The position numbers were made by a program, and so were the translations under genes. Source: Actinoplanes nipponensis (GTDB lineage Bacteria; Actinomycetota; Actinomycetes; Mycobacteriales; Micromonosporaceae). Taken from it: DNA of 64,000 nt. Below are positions 63,921 through 64,000 of the stretch, piece after piece. The stretch's first letter is position 1; the number at the start of each line of letters is the position of its first letter. The stretch covers positions 55,895 through 119,894 of the forward strand of contig NZ_BOMQ01000020.1 of the NCBI RefSeq assembly GCF_016862275.1, given 5' to 3'. The notes beneath the pieces are model-generated. The model saw only the letters and a list, made by a program, of their open reading frames with translations. It was not told the origin of the DNA and searched no databases.

Positions 63921-64000
63921 GCGCCCGCCCGCGCCCGCCCGCGCCCGCCCGCGCCCGCCCGCACCCGCCCGCACCCGCCCGCACCCGCCCGCACCCGCCC
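63921..64000. repeat. 10-bp tandem ladder, truncated by window edge
   Basis: Four copies of GCGCCCGCCC (63921-63960) are followed by four of GCACCCGCCC (63961-64000); the array probably continues. The minus strand has regularly spaced GGG runs with G-quadruplex potential. Confidence 0.8.

Larger units (their letters stand above)
63620..64000. other. Gene-free end of window with repeats
   Basis: No gene supported. It contains two copies of a GATCTTGG-hairpin element (63671 and 63763), a 7-base GTTCCG(C/T)G-type series (63817-63860), and the 10-bp ladder at the edge. Confidence 0.65.

Noticed and set aside
63826..64000. CRISPR-like or terminal array at the window end
   Set aside because: The units are direct 7- and 10-base repeats without spacers, so this is a simple tandem repeat, not CRISPR; a chromosome end cannot be shown.
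1..64000. tRNA, rRNA, insertion sequence or prophage
   Set aside because: No TPsiC/acceptor-arm pattern, rRNA core, transposase or integrase motif was seen on either strand when reading the intergenic regions.

Overview
The window is very GC-rich, with densely packed genes, many GTG/TTG starts and pervasive ATGA/GTGA stop-start overlaps. This is an actinomycete chromosome. The AfsR/SARP regulator, DrrAB-type transporter remnants, OleA-like enzymes, GAF-MCP and GGDEF-EAL proteins and TreXYZ set fit the Micromonosporaceae (Actinoplanes-like). That placement is inference from gene content; no rRNA or tRNA is present to confirm it.

Layout. 0-3.4 kb: the start of an FAD monooxygenase divergent from a TetR regulator, a sodium:solute symporter with a small membrane partner, and an 84-aa orphan behind a strong hairpin. 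3.4-11.3 kb: a sorbosone/glucose dehydrogenase-like lipoprotein, two secreted peptidases (M14 carboxypeptidase, TAP-like hydrolase) and a long acyl-CoA dehydrogenase. 11.3-17.2 kb: an FtsX-like permease and a small Cys-rich secreted protein, divergent from a 944-aa AfsR-like regulator; then a SnoaL-like protein. 17.2-18.9 kb: a gene-free, repeat-rich stretch. 19-22.9 kb: gamma-glutamyltransferase, and a selenium-binding protein (methanethiol oxidase family) translationally coupled to a membrane protein. 22.9-35.4 kb: GAF/PAS histidine kinase, trmB, a secreted propeller, an uncharacterised gene behind a palindromic operator, an esterase, a two-GAF soluble chemoreceptor, PAC2, GGDEF-EAL, EcsC and a lipoprotein.

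35.4-41.3 kb is the most interesting part: six minus-strand genes overlapping by 1-10 bases. They encode an OleA-like thiolase, a GT2, an AMP-forming ligase, a second GT2, a short cytochrome P450 and an extended SDR. This resembles the OleA/OleC/OleD logic for head-to-head fatty acyl condensation, but no OleB hydrolase gene is present. A tailored, possibly glycosylated beta-lactone or beta-hydroxy lipid is a plausible product (inference).

41.4-45.3 kb: Na+/H+ antiporter overlapping a UBP zinc-finger gene, panE, and a hypothetical membrane protein. 45.4-46.7 kb: a decayed drrAB pair, with the ABC signature and Walker B of drrA deleted. 46.7-57 kb: glycogen/trehalose metabolism. A minus-strand operon (debranching-type glucosidase, GT4, patatin) diverges from glgX-treY-treZ, which converts glycogen to trehalose. 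57-61.2 kb: catalase-like protein, yidD, and a module of a membrane-tethered amino-acid-binding protein, a polytopic membrane protein and a PP2C phosphatase. 61.3-63.6 kb: a second GGDEF-EAL protein. The last 380 bases are repeats: hairpin elements sharing a core with the 17.9 kb repeats, then a 10-bp GC ladder running off the window.
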